64,000 nucleotides of DNA, taken from assembly GCA_011390365.1 (NCBI GenBank), contig JAABSM010000005.1, forward strand, positions 1-64,000, given 5' to 3'. The stretch comes from Gammaproteobacteria bacterium. GTDB taxonomy: Bacteria; Pseudomonadota; Gammaproteobacteria; Chromatiales; Chromatiaceae. Every line of letters begins with the position of its first letter. Position 1 is the stretch's first letter. A program made the translations under genes and the position numbers. This document shows, in pieces, positions 19,580-30,744 of the stretch. The notes beneath the pieces are model-generated. The model was not told the DNA's origin and ran no database searches. It worked only from the letters and a program-made list of their open reading frames with translations.

Positions 19580-20202
19580 CGCCCACCCTCGCGATACTCC
19601 TTGAACAGCTCCAGAAAGGGCCGCCCGAACCCGGCCATCCAGATCAGGTCGCCGGTGTACCGGCGCACTACCGGGCGGCGCAGCGAGCGACCGATAACGC
19701 CGATCAGCGCCCCCACCAGCAGCATCACCGCGGCAAGGATCAGCAACCCCTCTTTCGTCAGTGCATCAAGCGTCGCCCCCCAGCCCTGGATGACGGCGAA
19801 TGAGAGCAGCAGGCTAAGCCCCATCATGGTGATGGCGATGGCGGCTATCGTCTTCCGCAACCGGTGATGCCGGGCGCAAAGCGCGTATTCGATCTGCGTG
19901 TGCTTGCGTATCCCCATCACCGCCAGGAAGATCACACCGCCCAGAAACAGCATCCAGCCCACCTCGGGCACGAATATCATCGCCACCACCGCGAAGACGA
20001 CCAGGGGGTGGGTCCAGCGCGCCCGCAACGAGCGAGTCGCCACCGTCGGCGTATCCGCGCAGCGATAGCAGCGTTGCGGCAGGATGGCGCCCTCCCCCAT
20101 CACCAGCAAGCGCTTGCGCCGCCAGATGCCGCCGTGTCCGTCCTTGAAGGCCTCAAGGCTGCTCGCGGGCGGGCGGTAGGGATTGTCGACTTCATCATTC
20201 AA
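19576..20202 (-). CDS. Membrane protein with N-terminal NPYRPP motif, unknown function
   Basis: I chose a TTG start at 20202, because GGAG lies 7 bases upstream and the product then begins with NDEVDNPYRPPASS, an N-terminal Asn-Pro-Tyr-x-Pro-Pro motif that recurs in many small gammaproteobacterial membrane proteins. The resulting 208-residue protein has a cysteine pair (QRCYRCAD) and about four hydrophobic segments in two pairs (about 75-110 and 130-175). The frame stays open upstream to 20331 but that stretch reads into the prfB promoter region. It is coupled to the lipase-like gene. Function unknown. Confidence 0.65.
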   Translation of the reverse strand: MNDEVDNPYRPPASSLEAFKDGHGGIWRRKRLLVMGEGAILPQRCYRCADTPTVATRSLRARWTHPLVVFAVVAMIFVPEVGWMLFLGGVIFLAVMGIRKHTQIEYALCARHHRLRKTIAAIAITMMGLSLLLSFAVIQGWGATLDALTKEGLLILAAVMLLVGALIGVIGRSLRRPVVRRYTGDLIWMAGFGRPFLELFKEYREGGR

Positions 20203-20369
20203 GGGATATCTCCACGACTGGCGGTACCGGCGGCTCCGATTTTTCGGTGATGGGGGATTTTGGCCCGATTTCGATTCTGTAGTAACATGGGCGATTGGCT
20301 CGAATTCGCCCGAGAACGCCCGCCCCTCCATCTTCTCGGGGCGCGCGCCCCATTCTACCCGAGGTAACC

Positions 20370-21468
20370 ATGCAGGACATCAACCCCATTGTAAACCGGA
20401 TCACCGACCTCCAAGGGCGCACCCAGGCCCTGAGGGGGTATCTTTGACTTCGAGGACAAGAAGGAACGCCTGACCGAGGTCCTTCGGGAGCTCGAAGAAC
20501 CGGACGTGTGGAACGATCCGGGGCGCGCCCAGACCCTGGGTCGCGAGCGCGCCCAGCTGGAGGCGGTGGTCGAGACCATCGAAGAGCTGGAGGGTGGCCT
20601 GACCGATGCCCGCGATCTGCTGGAGATGGCCGTCGAAGAGGGTGACGAGGAGACCGTCGCCGCGGTGGACGGGGATGTCGACGGCTTCGAGGGCAAGGTC
20701 GGCGAGCTGGAGTTTCGCCGCATGTTCGCCGGCGAGATGGACCCGAACAACGCCTTTCTGGACATCCAGGCAGGCTCCGGCGGCACCGAGGCCCAGGACT
20801 GGGCGGAGATGCTGCTGCGCATGTACCTGCGCTGGGGCGAGGCCAGGGGCTTCAAGACCGAATTGATGGAGGTCTCCCCCGGCGAAGTGGCGGGCATCAA
20901 GTCCGCCACCATCAAGTTCGACGGCGACTACGCCTTCGGCTGGCTGCGCACAGAGATCGGCGTGCATCGACTGGTGCGCAAGTCCCCGTTCGATTCGGGC
21001 AATCGCCGCCATACCTCATTCGCCGCGGTCTTTGTCTCGCCGGAAATCGACGACTCCATCGAGATCGATATCAACCCGGCGGACCTGCGCATTGATGTCT
21101 ACCGCGCCAGTGGCGCCGGCGGCCAGCATGTCAACCGCACCGAGTCGGCGGTACGCATCACCCATAACCCCACCGGGGTGGTGGTCCAGTGCCAGAACGA
21201 CCGTTCCCAGCACAAGAACAAGGACCAGGCGATGAGGCAGCTCAAGGCCAAGCTCTACGAACTGGAGATCCAGAAACGCAACGCCGACCAGCAGGCGCTG
21301 GAAGAGACCAAGTCCGACATCGGCTGGGGCAGCCAGATCCGCTCCTACGTCCTCGACCAGTCCCGCATCAAGGACCTGCGCACCGGGGTGGAGACGGGCA
21401 ACACCCAGGCGGTGCTGGATGGCGGGCTGGATCTCTTCATCAAGGCCAGCCTCAAGAGCGGATTGTGA
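20370..21468 (+). CDS. prfB: Peptide chain release factor 2, with programmed +1 frameshift
   Basis: RF2 ends translation at UGA and UAA. The gene starts at ATG 20370, runs 25 codons to an in-frame TGA at 20445-20447, and continues in the +1 frame from 20446, giving 365 residues, the same length as E. coli RF2. The stop-recognition tripeptide SPF is at about 205-207 and the catalytic GGQ at 250-252, both at the E. coli positions. The frameshift makes synthesis self-regulating: low RF2 stalls at TGA and promotes shifting. The usual partner lysS follows after a REP/RAYT/MITE-rich insertion. Confidence 0.96.
20433..20448 (+). promoter_or_regulatory. prfB autoregulatory frameshift site
   Basis: The sequence AGGGGGTATCTTTGAC contains the internal Shine-Dalgarno-like AGGGGG at the normal 3-base distance from CTT, the slippery CTT codon, the TGA stop and the following C. 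These are all elements of the conserved RF2 frameshift signal. Confidence 0.96.
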
Positions 21469-21501
21469 GGGGTGAGGGCTGAGGGCTGAGGACATTGTGC
21501 T

Positions 21502-21545
21502 GGTTCCCACGCGCCGCGTGGGAACCCTAACCGGCGCGCTGCGCC
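21502..21545 (+). repeat. REP element 1 upstream of RAYT gene
   Basis: A long palindrome (GGTTCCCACGCG, then its complement) is followed by CTAA and a second small stem GGCGCGCTGCGCC. The same two-stem unit is repeated at 21731-21774, and in opposite orientation at 21651-21700 and 22321-22525. Confidence 0.8.
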
Positions 21546-21650
21546 ATGATCGAAACACCCCGGCGAAGGCGGCAATGTGAGTCTGCCCAAACATCGCCGG
21601 CACTACAGATGGGAGTGGCGCGGGGGGGGGCCAGCCGCGCCTCTCGGCGA

Positions 21651-21700
21651 TTAGGGCGCAGCGCGCCAGACTCGCGTTCCCACGCAGCGCGTGGGAACGA
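21651..21700 (-). repeat. REP element 2, inverted
   Basis: This is the reverse orientation of the two-stem unit: TTAGGGCGCAGCGCGCC followed by the GTTCCCACGCA palindrome. Together with copies 1 and 3 it makes a head-to-tail mosaic typical of BIME clusters next to REP-associated transposases. Confidence 0.75.
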
Positions 21701-21730
21701 GCCTTCATATAGTACTGAAATTACTTTGCT

Positions 21731-21774
21731 GGTTCCCACGCGCTGCGTGGGAACCCTAACCGGCGCGCTGCGCC
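21731..21774 (+). repeat. REP element 3 just before the RAYT start
   Basis: The sequence is nearly identical to copy 1 and continues with the shared tail GCCATGATCGAAAC. It ends 14 bases before the ATG of the transposase gene. Confidence 0.8.
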
Positions 21775-21787
21775 ATGATCGAAACCA

Positions 21788-22321
21788 ATGCCGAGAAGCC
21801 GCTACCAAGTCTGTGACCCCGACGCGCCCCACTTCTTCACCTGCACGGTGTTGAACTGGATTCCGGTCTTCACGCGACCGGAGACCGCGGGTATCCTGCT
21901 TGAGGCCTTACAGCATCGACAGGAAAAACACGACTGGCGACTGTATGGTTATGTGATTCTGGAGAACCACTGCCACTTCGTCGCCCAGGCGCCCAAGCTG
22001 GACGAGCAGATAGCCCGCTTCAAGTCTTACACCGCTCGGAAGATCATTGATTATCTGCAAGAGCACCGTGTGGCGCGGATTCTCGATCAGCTCCGGGCAC
22101 TGAAGAAGAGCCACAAGGTCGAGAGCGAGTTTCAGTTCTGGGAAGAAGGGAGCCACCCGCAGATCCTTTTCACCGAGGATGTACTGAGGCAGAAACTGGA
22201 GTACATCCACTATAATCCGGTGAAACGAGGTTATGTGGACCTGCCGGAACACTGGCGTTATTCGAGCGCACGGAACTATCAGGACATTGAAGGACTGATT
22301 CCCGTCTACAGATCTTGGTGA
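21788..22321 (+). CDS. REP-associated tyrosine transposase (RAYT)
   Basis: This 177-residue protein is a Y1/HUH-type transposase of the REP-associated class. The metal-binding HUH motif appears as ENHCHFVAQ near residue 60. The catalytic tyrosine is in FKSYTARKI near residue 80, and the C-terminal YIHYNPVKRGYV is characteristic of RAYTs. RAYTs bind and cleave REP hairpins and are thought to spread them; they are usually single-copy and not mobile themselves. REP elements lie on both sides in opposite orientation, as in a REPtron. The protein is intact and could act on the distant REPs at 47213 and 63865. Confidence 0.92.
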   Translation: MPRSRYQVCDPDAPHFFTCTVLNWIPVFTRPETAGILLEALQHRQEKHDWRLYGYVILENHCHFVAQAPKLDEQIARFKSYTARKIIDYLQEHRVARILDQLRALKKSHKVESEFQFWEEGSHPQILFTEDVLRQKLEYIHYNPVKRGYVDLPEHWRYSSARNYQDIEGLIPVYRSW

Positions 22322-22525
22322 TTAGGGCGCGGCGCGCCGGGCTGGCGTTCCCACGCGGCGAGACTGTGAAAGTATTCTGAAAAAGCCCCTCTCCCCGAGG
22401 GAGAGGGGTTGGGGTGAGGGCAAGAATCAAGCACTTGCGCTCGAATCATGCCCTCACCCCGGCCCTCTCCCAAAGGGAGAGGGAGAAAGACAGAATACTT
22501 TCACAGTCTCGGCGCGTGGGAACGA
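22321..22525 (-). repeat. REP element 4, interrupted by a MITE
   Basis: The inverted REP downstream of the RAYT gene starts TTAGGGCGCGGCGCGCC and GTTCCCACGCGGCG, then is interrupted at 22361 and resumes at 22510 with CGGCGCGTGGGAACGAG. Removing 22361-22509 and one CGGCG restores an intact REP palindrome like those at 47233 and 63884. Confidence 0.85.
22361..22509. mobile_element. 149-bp MITE inserted in a REP
   Basis: The ends are perfect 19-bp inverted repeats: AGACTGTGAAAGTATTCTG at 22361-22379 and its complement at 22491-22509. The flanking pentamer CGGCG is duplicated at 22356-22360 and 22510-22514, the mark of transposition. The interior has C/G-tract palindromes (CCCCTCTCCCCGAGGGAGAG and GGCCCTCTCCCAAAGGGAGA) and no gene. 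It must be moved by a transposase encoded elsewhere. Confidence 0.88.
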
Positions 22526-22567
22526 GCCTTTTTTATAGTGCTGAGGATATTAAACCGGAGCAACGCG

Positions 22568-22807
22568 ATGAAGCGTATAGAGGTTCATGCGAAGTGGGAT
22601 GCGGAAGCGGAAGTCTGGGTGGCGGAAAGCGCTCAGGTACCGGGCTTGGTTACCGAGGCCGCTACCGCGGAAGAGCTGGAGGCCAAGTTGAAGATCTTGA
22701 TTCCGGAGCTTTTACTTGAAAACGGGCTGCTTTCCGCCGGTGAATCCACCGACATTCCCATCCGCCTCCGCGAAGAACGAGAGCTGGATTTTTCCGTTCG
22801 CGCTTAG
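22568..22807 (+). CDS. HicB-like DUF1902 antitoxin
   Basis: The 79-residue product has the DUF1902/HicB-like fold signature: VHAKWDAEAEVWVAES, the conserved VPGLVTEAATAEELEAKL and LIPELLLENG. Such proteins are antitoxins that bind HicA-type mRNA interferases. I chose ATG 22568 because GGAG lies 7 bases upstream; the longer frame reads back into the MITE. Only a stub of the expected hicA gene follows 8 bp later, so this antitoxin has lost its partner. Confidence 0.75.
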   Translation: MKRIEVHAKWDAEAEVWVAESAQVPGLVTEAATAEELEAKLKILIPELLLENGLLSAGESTDIPIRLREERELDFSVRA

Positions 22808-22867
22808 CAGCAAAGATGCCCGACTTCACCCCAGACCTGAAACGCAAACTCAAAATCGATACAAACC

Positions 22868-24436
<1,569 letters not shown>

Positions 24437-24450
24437 ACCAGCAACAAATA

Positions 24451-24747
24451 GACAGGATTAACAGGATTTCTCAGGATTGACAGGATTTTTTGATCAGGCA
24501 CCCTCGGAGCCTACAGACTTGGGTATCCATCTCCTGCAATCCCGGCCACCCCGCCGGACGCTTTTTGAAAATCCGTCCGCACCGTTACAACTACCCCAAA
24601 ACCGGTGAAAGTCCAACCACATTGGGATGTGTGTAACGGTGGGGACCGGGCAGCAAGTCCCGTCCCGCTGCAGGAGCACAACCATAACCCCTTTCGCGCC
24701 GAATAGAGAAAATCCTGTAAATCCTGCGAAATCCTGTTAATCCTGTC
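24451..24747. mobile_element. 297-bp MITE-like element between lysS and tsaE
   Basis: The 39-bp ends, built from the motif ACAGGATT and starting GACAGGATTAACAGGATTTC at 24451, are inverted at 24709-24747 with only two mismatches. The interior has further pairing (CACCGTTAC at about 24583 and GTAACGGTG at about 24632) and no reading frame. A target-site duplication is not evident. Its right end stops 17 bases before the tsaE start. Confidence 0.7.
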
Positions 24748-24763
24748 CATTACCCAACCCGCC

Positions 24764-25246
24764 ATGACCACCCAAGCAAACTACCACCTCCCCAACCTGG
24801 AAGCCCAAATGACCTTCGGGGCCTTGCTCGGTCGAACCGCGCCGCCATCGGCGCTGGTGCGTCTGGAAGGCGATCTGGGGGCGGGGAAGACGACGCTGGC
24901 GCGTGGGTTGCTGCGGGGATTGGGCTACGAGGGCACGGTGCGCAGTCCGACCTATACCCTGATGGAGCCCTACGAGGCAGCTGGCCGACACTGCGTGCAC
25001 TTCGACCTCTATCGCCTGGCCGATGCGGAGGAGCTGGAGTTTCTCGGCATTCGTGACCTGCTGGCGGGCGACACCCTGATCCTGGTCGAGTGGCCGGAGC
25101 GGGGCGAGGGGGTACTTCCGACCGGGGATCTGCGCATTGACTTGAACTACCAGCGCCAAGGTCGTGAAATCACACTGATCCCGCAAAGCGAGATCGGGGA
25201 GGGGTGGCTCGCTCGCGTAACTTCCGAAGCTAGCGGCTTTTTTTAA
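24764..25246 (+). CDS. tsaE: tRNA threonylcarbamoyladenosine biosynthesis ATPase TsaE
   Basis: TsaE is the ATPase that works with TsaB and TsaD to make t6A37 in ANN-decoding tRNAs. The 160-residue product has Walker A LEGDLGAGKTTLARG, the conserved VRSPTYTLMEPY and the Walker B-like LILVEWPERG. It precedes the amidase gene as in E. coli (tsaE-amiB). There is no obvious ribosome site, probably because the MITE-like element ends just upstream. Confidence 0.95.
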   Translation: MTTQANYHLPNLEAQMTFGALLGRTAPPSALVRLEGDLGAGKTTLARGLLRGLGYEGTVRSPTYTLMEPYEAAGRHCVHFDLYRLADAEELEFLGIRDLLAGDTLILVEWPERGEGVLPTGDLRIDLNYQRQGREITLIPQSEIGEGWLARVTSEASGFF

Positions 25247-25352
25247 TCAAGATTACAAAGAAGTCCCTTTTATCGATTGAAATATATTGGATTTTTTCGC
25301 GGCGCGTGCTATTGTTTGGGCATCACTGCTCAAACGGACTTCGCGTGCAACG

Positions 25353-26654
25353 ATGAAAAAAATCCTCGCCCTGCTCTTCATCCTTGTTTCCCTGCCCCTC
25401 CACGCCGGCCAGGTCTCGGTATCCGCGCCCAAGTGGTGGGCGGAGGGCAACACCACCTCGGTGGCCTTCGACCTGAGCGCACCGACCAAATACACCTTCT
25501 TTACCCTGGACAACCCGAACCGGCTCGTCGTCGATTTCCGGGATGCCCGCTATACCGGCAACCGCAACATGCCGGTGGCCGGCCATCCCCTGATCAAGCG
25601 CATCCGCGGCGGCGTGCGCAAGGGGGGCGATTACCGGGTGGTGCTCGATCTCTCCGGCAAGGTCGACGCCAGCAGCTTCGTCTCCAGCCAGGGCAAGCGG
25701 GTCATCCTCGAACTGCGCGGAGATCATGGCGCGCCAATATTGGTGCGTCACGAAAAGCCCGCCAGTAAGCCCGCACCCGCCCCGCAGCCCGTCGCCACCC
25801 GCACGCCCGCGCCGCGCAGCCAGGCGATGGCCAGTCAGCCCCGCCTGAACACCATCTTGCGCCGCCCCGCGATCAGCACGGGTCGCGACGTGGTAGTAGT
25901 CATCGATGCCGGCCATGGCGGCCATGATATCGGCGCCCAAGGCCAGCATGGCACCCGTGAGAAGGACGTGGTGCTGGGGATCTCCAAGCGCCTGGCCAAC
26001 CTGATCAATCAGGAAGAGGGCATGCGCGCGGTGTTGACCCGTGACGGCGACTACTTCATCAAGCTGCGGGATCGCATGCGCATCGCCCGCGATGCAAAGG
26101 CGGACCTGTTCGTCTCGGTCCACGCCAACGGCTACAAGAACGGCCTCGCCAAGGGCGCATCGATCTTCATCCTCTCCCCCAGCGGCGCCTCCAGCGAGGC
26201 GGCGAAACTGCTGGCCGAGAAGGAGAACAGCGCCGAGAGTATCGGCAACATCGAACTCTACGACAAGGATGACGACCTCAAGGCGGTATTGATCGACCTC
26301 TCCCAGGCCGCCATCATCCAGGAGAGCCACGATGTCGCCGCCCGGGTCCTGAACCAGATGAAGGGTCTCGGTCGAATCCACATGAGCTCGGTGCAGAAGG
26401 CCGGTTTCGCGGTACTCAAGTCTCCAGACGTCCCCTCGATCCTGGTGGAGACCGCCTTCATCACCAATCCGGGTGAGGAGCGCAAACTGCGCAGCGCCTC
26501 TCAACAGGAGGAGTATGCGCGAGCGATCCTCGCCGGCGCACGGGAGTACTTTTACTCCAATCCACCGCGCGGCACCCTGATTGCCGAAAAGGTGCGCCAC
26601 GAGCGCAGCCTGGCTGGCATCGAACGGGACTATTCGGCGATCCCCGAATCCTGA
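25353..26654 (+). CDS. amiB: N-acetylmuramoyl-L-alanine amidase (AmiB/AmiC type)
   Basis: This 433-residue enzyme cleaves peptide stems from peptidoglycan to split daughter cells. It has a Sec signal peptide (MKKILALLFILVSLPLHAG), an AMIN targeting domain at about 22-130, a proline/alanine-rich linker, and an Amidase_3 zinc domain from about 185. Visible catalytic parts are VIDAGHGGHD (His), TREKD (Glu), FVSVHANG (His) and PSILVETAFITN (Glu). No C-terminal LysM is present. The position after tsaE matches amiB. The ATG was placed at 25353 because the signal peptide starts there. Confidence 0.92.
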   Translation: MKKILALLFILVSLPLHAGQVSVSAPKWWAEGNTTSVAFDLSAPTKYTFFTLDNPNRLVVDFRDARYTGNRNMPVAGHPLIKRIRGGVRKGGDYRVVLDLSGKVDASSFVSSQGKRVILELRGDHGAPILVRHEKPASKPAPAPQPVATRTPAPRSQAMASQPRLNTILRRPAISTGRDVVVVIDAGHGGHDIGAQGQHGTREKDVVLGISKRLANLINQEEGMRAVLTRDGDYFIKLRDRMRIARDAKADLFVSVHANGYKNGLAKGASIFILSPSGASSEAAKLLAEKENSAESIGNIELYDKDDDLKAVLIDLSQAAIIQESHDVAARVLNQMKGLGRIHMSSVQKAGFAVLKSPDVPSILVETAFITNPGEERKLRSASQQEEYARAILAGAREYFYSNPPRGTLIAEKVRHERSLAGIERDYSAIPES

Positions 26655-26681
26655 TTCCCCGAACGCGGATTGCGGTAGCTC

Positions 26682-27578
26682 ATGGATCCCCGACCACATT
26701 CCAACCATCAGCACGCAGGCGCCGAACGCCTCAGCTTCGTGCTGCCAGCGCTCAACGAGGAAGAGAACATCGGCGATGTGGTTGCGGCGATCCGTACACG
26801 CTACCCGGATGCCGAACTGATCGTGGTGGATGACGGCTCTACCGACGCCACCGCCGAGATCGCCCGCCAACACGGCGCCAAGGTCATCTCCCACCCCTAC
26901 AACACCGGCAATGGGGCATCCATCAAGAGCGGCGTCAACAACGCGACCGGCGATCTGGTGATCATGATGGACGCCGACGGCCAACACTCGCTGGATGATC
27001 TGCCCCGCCTGCTCCAGGCCATGACCCCCAGCGTCGAGATGGTAGTGGGCGCCCGTACCCTGCGCACCCACGCCAGCCATCGCCGCCTGCTGGGTAATGT
27101 ACTGCTCAACAAGTTCGCCGGCCTGATGACCGGCAAGAAGATCCCGGACCTCACATCCGGCTTTCGCGTAGTTCGCCGCGATACCTTCAAGAAGCTACTC
27201 TATCTGCTACCCAACGGCTTCTCCTACCCCACTACCTCCACCATGGCCCATCTACGCCTGGGGCTGCCGATCGTCTTCGTGCCCATCGAGGCGCGCAGCC
27301 GCAAGGGCAAGAGCAAGATCAATCTGATCAGGGACGGGGTGAAGTTTCTGATCATCATCATGAAGATCACCACCCTCTTCTCACCCATGCGGGTCTTCTT
27401 CCCCACCAGCCTCGCCTTCTTCACCGCCGGCATCGTACGTTACAGCTGGTTCTACGCCACCACCGGCAACTTCTCCGGGATGGCCGGCGTCATGTTCATC
27501 ACCGCCATCCTCATCTTCCTGATTGGCCTGGTCTCGGAACAGATCACCTCGGTTCACTACAGCCTCTTCCGCCATTAG
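26682..27578 (+). CDS. Family 2 glycosyltransferase with C-terminal membrane spans
   Basis: This 298-residue protein is a GT2 enzyme of the dolichol/polyprenyl-phosphate mannose synthase type, with FVLPALNEEENIGDVV, the nucleotide-sugar motif VVDDGSTDATAEIA, MMDADGQHSLDDL and DLTSGFRVVRRD. The C-terminal 75 residues hold two hydrophobic spans. Enzymes of this type transfer a sugar from a nucleotide sugar to a polyprenyl phosphate, or directly to glycans at the inner membrane. It lies between the amidase and purB in the same direction. The acceptor is unknown. Confidence 0.85.
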   Translation: MDPRPHSNHQHAGAERLSFVLPALNEEENIGDVVAAIRTRYPDAELIVVDDGSTDATAEIARQHGAKVISHPYNTGNGASIKSGVNNATGDLVIMMDADGQHSLDDLPRLLQAMTPSVEMVVGARTLRTHASHRRLLGNVLLNKFAGLMTGKKIPDLTSGFRVVRRDTFKKLLYLLPNGFSYPTTSTMAHLRLGLPIVFVPIEARSRKGKSKINLIRDGVKFLIIIMKITTLFSPMRVFFPTSLAFFTAGIVRYSWFYATTGNFSGMAGVMFITAILIFLIGLVSEQITSVHYSLFRH

Positions 27579-29033
<1,455 letters not shown>

Positions 29034-29251
29034 AAGGCATCGCAATAGGCGGACCTTCTTCACCCATTAAATTTTCCTTGGCCAGACTTCCAGGATAGTG
29101 TGCTAGGTTATGGCTGTTTTGCCAGATCGCGCGACCGGTGGGTAGCCAGCGCCAGCTTAGGCCCGGACACCGGCTCCGGAAAGAACACAACAAACGGAAA
29201 AAGGGCGTACTGCCCCCAATTCACTCACCCGACAAGCAGGAGAACAACTTC

Positions 29252-30442
29252 ATGATCAAACCTCACGGTTCCGACACCCTGATGCCGCTGTTCGTATATG
29301 ACTCGGAGAAGCACCACGCCCTGATGAAGGAGGCGGAAGGCCTGCCCTCGGTGGTGATCAGCTCCGCCGCCGCCGGCAACGCGGTGATGATGGGCGGCGG
29401 CTACTTCACCCCCCTCACCGGCTACATGAACGTCGCCGACGCCATGGGCTGCGCCGAGAAGATGATGACCACCTCCGGCGTCTTCTTCCCGGTCCCGGTG
29501 GTCAACCTGCTGGAGAACGTGGACGCCATCAAGGACGCCAAGCGCATCGCCCTGCGCGATCCCAACATGGAAGGCAACCCGGTCATCGCCATCCAGGACG
29601 TGGAGGCGATCGAAGAGTTCACCCCCGAGCAGATGGAGACCATGACCCAGAAGGTCTATGGCACCACCGACTCCGAACACCCGGGCGTCGCCGCCTTTAA
29701 CAGCGTCGGCCGCTTCTGCGTCTCCGGCCCGATCCAGGTGCTGCACTTCTCCTACTTCCAGGATGACTTCCCCGACACCTTCCGCACCGCCGTCGAGATC
29801 CGCAACGAGATCGCCGAGCGCGGCTGGAAGAAGGTCGTTGCCTTCCAGACCCGCAACCCCATGCACCTGGCCCACGAAGAGCTGTGCCACATGGCCATGG
29901 ACCGCCTCGGCTGCGACGGCCTGGTGATCCACATGCTGCTGGGCAAACTCAAGCCCGGCGACATCCCCGCCCCGGTGCGTGACGCCGCCATCCGCAAGAT
30001 GGTCGAGCTCTACTTCCCGCCCAACAGCGCCATGGTCACCGGCTACGGCTTCGACATGCTCTACGCCGGTCCCCGCGAGGCGGTGCTGCATGCCCTGTTC
30101 CGCCAGAACATGGGCGCGACCCACTTCATCATCGGTCGCGACCACGCCGGCGTCGGCGACTACTACGGCGCCTTTGACGCCCAGACCATCTTCGACAACG
30201 ACGTGCCGGAAGGCGCCCTGGAGATCGAGATCTTCCGCGCCGACCACACCGCCTGGTCCAAGAAGCTCAACAAGGTAGTGATGATGTGCGAAGCCCCGGA
30301 CCACGCCAAGGAAGACTTCGTCCTCCTCTCCGGCACCAAGGTGCGCGAAATGCTCGGCCAGGGCATCGCCCCGCCCAAGGAGTTCTCCCGCCCTGAAGTG
30401 GCGCAGATCCTGATCGACTACTATCAGTCGCTCAACCACTAA
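29252..30442 (+). CDS. sat: Sulfate adenylyltransferase (ATP sulfurylase)
   Basis: Sat interconverts APS plus pyrophosphate and ATP plus sulfate. The 396-residue, single-chain form is the one used in dissimilatory sulfur metabolism, where it releases ATP from APS made by APS reductase during sulfite oxidation. Motifs include QTRNPMHLAHEEL (the QxRNPxH nucleotide loop), GRDHAGVGDYYG and a late FVLLSGTKVREMLGQG. ATG 29252 follows AGGAGA. The gene stands alone: no aprBA, qmo or dsr genes are in the window. It ends in a strong terminator, so it is likely a single-gene transcript. Confidence 0.94.
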   Translation: MIKPHGSDTLMPLFVYDSEKHHALMKEAEGLPSVVISSAAAGNAVMMGGGYFTPLTGYMNVADAMGCAEKMMTTSGVFFPVPVVNLLENVDAIKDAKRIALRDPNMEGNPVIAIQDVEAIEEFTPEQMETMTQKVYGTTDSEHPGVAAFNSVGRFCVSGPIQVLHFSYFQDDFPDTFRTAVEIRNEIAERGWKKVVAFQTRNPMHLAHEELCHMAMDRLGCDGLVIHMLLGKLKPGDIPAPVRDAAIRKMVELYFPPNSAMVTGYGFDMLYAGPREAVLHALFRQNMGATHFIIGRDHAGVGDYYGAFDAQTIFDNDVPEGALEIEIFRADHTAWSKKLNKVVMMCEAPDHAKEDFVLLSGTKVREMLGQGIAPPKEFSRPEVAQILIDYYQSLNH

Positions 30443-30463
30443 GCCGTTATTGCGGATGCGCCG

Positions 30464-30497
30464 AAAAAAGCCCGGCACTTGGTGTCGGGCTTTTTTG
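30464..30497 (+). terminator. Intrinsic terminator after sat
   Basis: AAAAAAGCCCGGCACTTGG and its complement TGTCGGGCTTTTTTG form a GC stem with A/T flanks, 21 bases after the sat stop. Confidence 0.9.
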
Positions 30498-30744
30498 TTT
30501 CTGAAGTGACGGCTTCTGGCATTCTGTGTCAAGCCACTATTATGGAACACCCTATACTGAAACTTCCCAACTCCCGCACCACAGCTTCAGTATGACCCTC
30601 CGCGGATTTCGATTTATGGGCGTCCCATCTCTTTCCACGGACTCCTCGCCCAGCGGCGCTGGGTAGGTTTATCGATACGGCCGGGGGATGGAGTTCACGC
30701 CTTACCGCGTGAAAGGCAATCGCACAGCCCAGGGCGCTACTCCG
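30498..30744. other. Intergenic region with small palindromes
   Basis: No gene is supported between the sat terminator and the end of the convergent gene at 30745. It contains inverted pairs such as ATACTGAA/TTCAGTAT and TTCACGC/GCGTGAA, which may be decayed repeats. Confidence 0.4.

Noticed and set aside
20203-20331. N-terminal extension of the NPYRPP membrane protein
   Set aside because: The extension has no motif, runs into the prfB upstream region, and the TTG at 20202 has a well-placed GGAG.
22414-22719. Open frames crossing the MITE and the HicB-like gene
   Set aside because: They are read through repeat palindromes, lack ribosome sites and conflict with the well-supported start at 22568.
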